Below are positions 62,134 to 64,000 of a DNA stretch of 64,000 nt, piece after piece. The stretch is from Effusibacillus consociatus (GTDB lineage: Bacteria > Bacillota > Bacilli > Tumebacillales > Effusibacillaceae), in contig NZ_JBHSHC010000014.1 of NCBI RefSeq assembly GCF_042652925.1, positions 62,001 to 126,000 of the forward strand, given 5' to 3'. Below the pieces are notes generated by a model. It was given only the letters and a program-made list of their open reading frames with translations, was not told the origin of the DNA and searched no databases. Position 1 is the first letter of the stretch. Every line of letters begins with the position of its first letter. The translations under genes were made by a program, and so were the position numbers.

Positions 62134-62775
62134 TTGGAAATCTTCATTGATGCTTATCAGTATGTTATACAGAACACAGGAGATTTCTGGCACGCTATTT
62201 ATGTTCATCTTTCATTAAGTTTTATTGCTGTTGTTATAGGGATTCTCATATGTGTCCCGTTAGGAATTTATCTGGTGAAGAAAAAAAGGGGATCCATGGT
62301 CATTCTGAATGCGATTAACATTGGAAGAATTATTCCAAGCTTGGCGGTTCTCGCGCTTGCGATGCCTTATGTGGGGATTGGATTTACTCCCTCCTTGATT
62401 GCTCTGGCTTTACTGGTATGTCCTCCGATTCTCATCAATACGATTACAGCATTTAACGAAGTAGACAAAAGTATTATTGAAGCCGCTTATGGTATGGGGA
62501 TGGATAAAGCGAGAGTGATTCGGACAGTCGAAATCCCCTTAGCTTTACCTGTAATAATTACGGGTATCCGAACGGCTTCTGTTGAGGTGATTGCCAGCGC
62601 TACCTTGGCAGCTTTTATCGGTGGAGGAGGTCTTGGAGAATTCATTATTAACGGAATTGCGTTAGCCCAACCTTCCATGCTGCTTGTGGGAGCGATCCCG
62701 GTAGCGATTCTGGCTTTAATGGCTGAAGTGATTTTTGGTGGGATTGAAAAATTAACCCTCCCGCCTGCAACATAA
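62134..62775 (+). CDS. quaternary-amine-type ABC transporter permease, second system
   Basis: Partner permease of 213 residues. Segments are HLSLSFIAVVIGILICVPLGIYLV, NIGRIIPSLAVLALAMPYVGIGF, SIIEAAYGMGMDKARVIRTVEIPLALP and ATLAAFIGGGGLGEFIING. The TTG start follows AAGGAAGGGAGGG. It lacks the extra N-terminal helix of its counterpart at 48118. Confidence 0.92.
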   Translation: MEIFIDAYQYVIQNTGDFWHAIYVHLSLSFIAVVIGILICVPLGIYLVKKKRGSMVILNAINIGRIIPSLAVLALAMPYVGIGFTPSLIALALLVCPPILINTITAFNEVDKSIIEAAYGMGMDKARVIRTVEIPLALPVIITGIRTASVEVIASATLAAFIGGGGLGEFIINGIALAQPSMLLVGAIPVAILALMAEVIFGGIEKLTLPPAT

Positions 62776-62802
62776 TGTTTACAAAAAAAGGGGGAAGTCA
62801 AA

Positions 62803-63756
62803 ATGAAGTCAATCAGTAAAAAGATTTTCTCGATTTGCTTGATATTTGTTCTTGTGTTTATCACAACCGCATGTGGAAATACCGGTAGCAGCCCTGCATC
62901 TAATTCTTCCGCGAGTTCATCTGCAAAAAATGGAGGAAATAAACCGACCATTAAAGTTGGTTCCAAGAATTTTACTGAGCAATACATTTTGGGTGAGCTT
63001 TACTCACAAGCTCTGGAAGCGGCTGGTTATCCTGTGGAGAGGAAACTGAATTTAGGCGGCACACTGGTAGCATTCGAAGCATTAAAAGGCGGTCAAATTG
63101 ATCTTTATCCTGAATACACGGGCACTGCTTTAATGGACATCTTAAAAGACCAACCGAAAAGTGACGGGGATGCTGTCTATGAAGCGGTGAAGAAAGGCTA
63201 TAAAGAAAAATGGGATATTGAGGTTCTTAATAAGACTCAGTTTAACAATACTTATGTTCTTGTGACTACTAAAAAAGCGGCAGAAAAGTATAACCTGAAA
63301 AAATTGTCGGATCTGGCCACGAAAGCTTCCGAACTAAACTTTGCATTGATCCCGGAATTTGCGGAGAGAGCGGACGGACTGCCTGGGTTGCAGAAGACGT
63401 ACGGAGGATTCCAATTTAAATCGGCCAAACTGTTTGATATTGGTCTAAAGTATAAAGCGTTAACAAGCGGCCAGGTCGATGTAACCATCGGGTTTGGCAC
63501 GGATGGACAGATTGCCGGATATAACTTGGTAGCTCTGGAAGATGATAAGAAATTTTGGCCTCCCTATCATGTTGCACCCCAAGTGAGAGGCGACGTACTA
63601 AAAAATAATCCTGAAGTGGGGGAAATTATTAATAAAGTAAATGCCTTGTTGACCGATCAGGTTATGGCTTCCCTCAATTGGAAAGTAGATGGGGACAAAG
63701 AGGAGCCGGCGGCAGTGGCCAAACAGTTCTTAAAGCAAAACGGGATTATTAAGTAA
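62803..63756 (+). CDS. quaternary-amine-type substrate-binding lipoprotein, second system
   Basis: Receptor of 317 residues. The signal peptide ends in the lipobox ITTAC (Cys near residue 25) and is followed by a long Ser/Asn linker. The OpuAC-type domain reads IKVGSKNFTEQYILGELYSQALEAAGY, LNLGGTLVAFEALKGGQIDLYPEYTGTAL, NNTYVLVTTK and YKALTSGQVDVTIGFGTDGQI. It is clearly paralogous to the receptor at 48874 but diverged, so the two probably prefer different ligands. The start follows AAAAGGGGGAAG. Confidence 0.92.
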   Translation: MKSISKKIFSICLIFVLVFITTACGNTGSSPASNSSASSSAKNGGNKPTIKVGSKNFTEQYILGELYSQALEAAGYPVERKLNLGGTLVAFEALKGGQIDLYPEYTGTALMDILKDQPKSDGDAVYEAVKKGYKEKWDIEVLNKTQFNNTYVLVTTKKAAEKYNLKKLSDLATKASELNFALIPEFAERADGLPGLQKTYGGFQFKSAKLFDIGLKYKALTSGQVDVTIGFGTDGQIAGYNLVALEDDKKFWPPYHVAPQVRGDVLKNNPEVGEIINKVNALLTDQVMASLNWKVDGDKEEPAAVAKQFLKQNGIIK

Positions 63757-63772
63757 ACCGGATGGGGAAAAA

Positions 63773-63800
63773 GGGGACCGAACAGTTTTGGGAGGTCCCC
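63773..63800 (+). terminator. stem-loop between binding-protein and ATPase genes
   Basis: GGGGACC / GGTCCCC with a 14-nt loop and a short CATTTT tail, 17 bp after the binding-protein stop. It is similar in position to the hairpins after the other receptor genes. Confidence 0.55.
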
Positions 63801-63820
63801 CATTTTAAGGAGGAAAAGGA

Positions 63821-64000
63821 ATGAGCGGAATTGTATTTCAACAGGTTACCAAATTCTATCCGGGCAGTGAAAGACCGGCTGTTAACAAGGTAAGTCTTGA
63901 AGTGGAAGCGGGTCAATTTGTTGTTCTTCTTGGAAGTTCCGGATGCGGAAAAACAACCCTTCTTAAGATGGTGAATCGACTTTACGAACAAACACAAGGA
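63821..64000 (+). CDS. quaternary-amine-type ABC transporter ATP-binding protein, N-terminal part (cut by window end)
   Basis: The first 60 codons of the ATPase of the second system. It starts MSGIVFQQVTKFYPGS after an AAGGAGG site, and Walker A GSSGCGKTT begins at residue 38, followed by LLKMVNRLYE as in OpuCA proteins. The gene order here is permease, permease, receptor, ATPase, whereas the first system has permease, ATPase, permease, receptor. The two systems are therefore not a recent tandem duplication. Confidence 0.9.
   Translation, partial: MSGIVFQQVTKFYPGSERPAVNKVSLEVEAGQFVVLLGSSGCGKTTLLKMVNRLYEQTQG

Overview
The window reads as chromosomal DNA of an endospore-forming member of the Bacillota. 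It carries an intact sporulation sigma-K gene with its pro-sequence, a glcT-ptsG/H/I glucose PTS locus of Bacillus type, strong AGGAGG-like ribosome binding sites and frequent TTG/GTG starts. Base composition is moderate. The unusual weight of sigma-54 promoters and amino-acid or amine transporters would fit an Effusibacillus/Tumebacillus-like (Alicyclobacillaceae) soil bacterium; that placement is an impression, not a demonstrated result.

Layout: (1) 1-5.0 kb, a GABA-type catabolic locus: the C-terminal part of a sigma-54 activator, a permease gene broken by an internal deletion, a class III aminotransferase and an aldehyde dehydrogenase, with two near-consensus -24/-12 promoters. (2) 5.1-13.7 kb, a LacI-family regulator with its own operator, then a Liv-type ABC transporter (binding protein, two permeases, two ATPases), an aldehyde dehydrogenase and an iron alcohol dehydrogenase behind a double copy of the same operator. 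(3) 13.8-18 kb, a mixed region with two decayed LysR genes, an MFS transporter, a Dabb protein and sigK. (4) 18-25.6 kb, glcT, a RAT antiterminator/terminator, then ptsG-ptsH-ptsI-fba-pgi. (5) 25.7-31.0 kb, glnQ-glnH-glnM-glnP-like glutamine uptake plus a GlnK/GlnL-type two-component system.

(6) 31.1-43.8 kb, a long co-directional cluster behind a ROK repressor and its palindromic operator: an Fbp/Pot-like ABC importer, a secreted multidomain PIG-L deacetylase, a creatininase-family hydrolase, an argininosuccinate-lyase-like enzyme, a BadF-type sugar kinase, a VOC enzyme and a zinc-phospholipase-C-like protein. This is a candidate undescribed scavenging pathway for an N-acylated sugar conjugate. 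Two transporters (MFS, AEC) follow on the minus strand. (7) 46.3-64 kb, a sigma-54 amine/amide catabolic island: a quaternary-amine-type ABC transporter, an MmgE/PrpD enzyme, an alpha/beta hydrolase, an amidohydrolase-like protein, a GlcD/GlcF-like flavin/iron-sulfur dehydrogenase, a double-domain nitrilase, an NtrB/NtrC-type pair and a second quaternary-amine-type ABC transporter cut by the window end. Two textbook sigma-54 promoters drive it, and two of its enzymes carry glycine where the catalytic nucleophile should be.

Recurring themes are substrate import coupled to dedicated catabolic enzymes, stem-loops placed directly after solute-binding-protein genes, and local gene decay (permease, two LysR genes). 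No tRNA, rRNA, CRISPR array or intact insertion sequence was seen.
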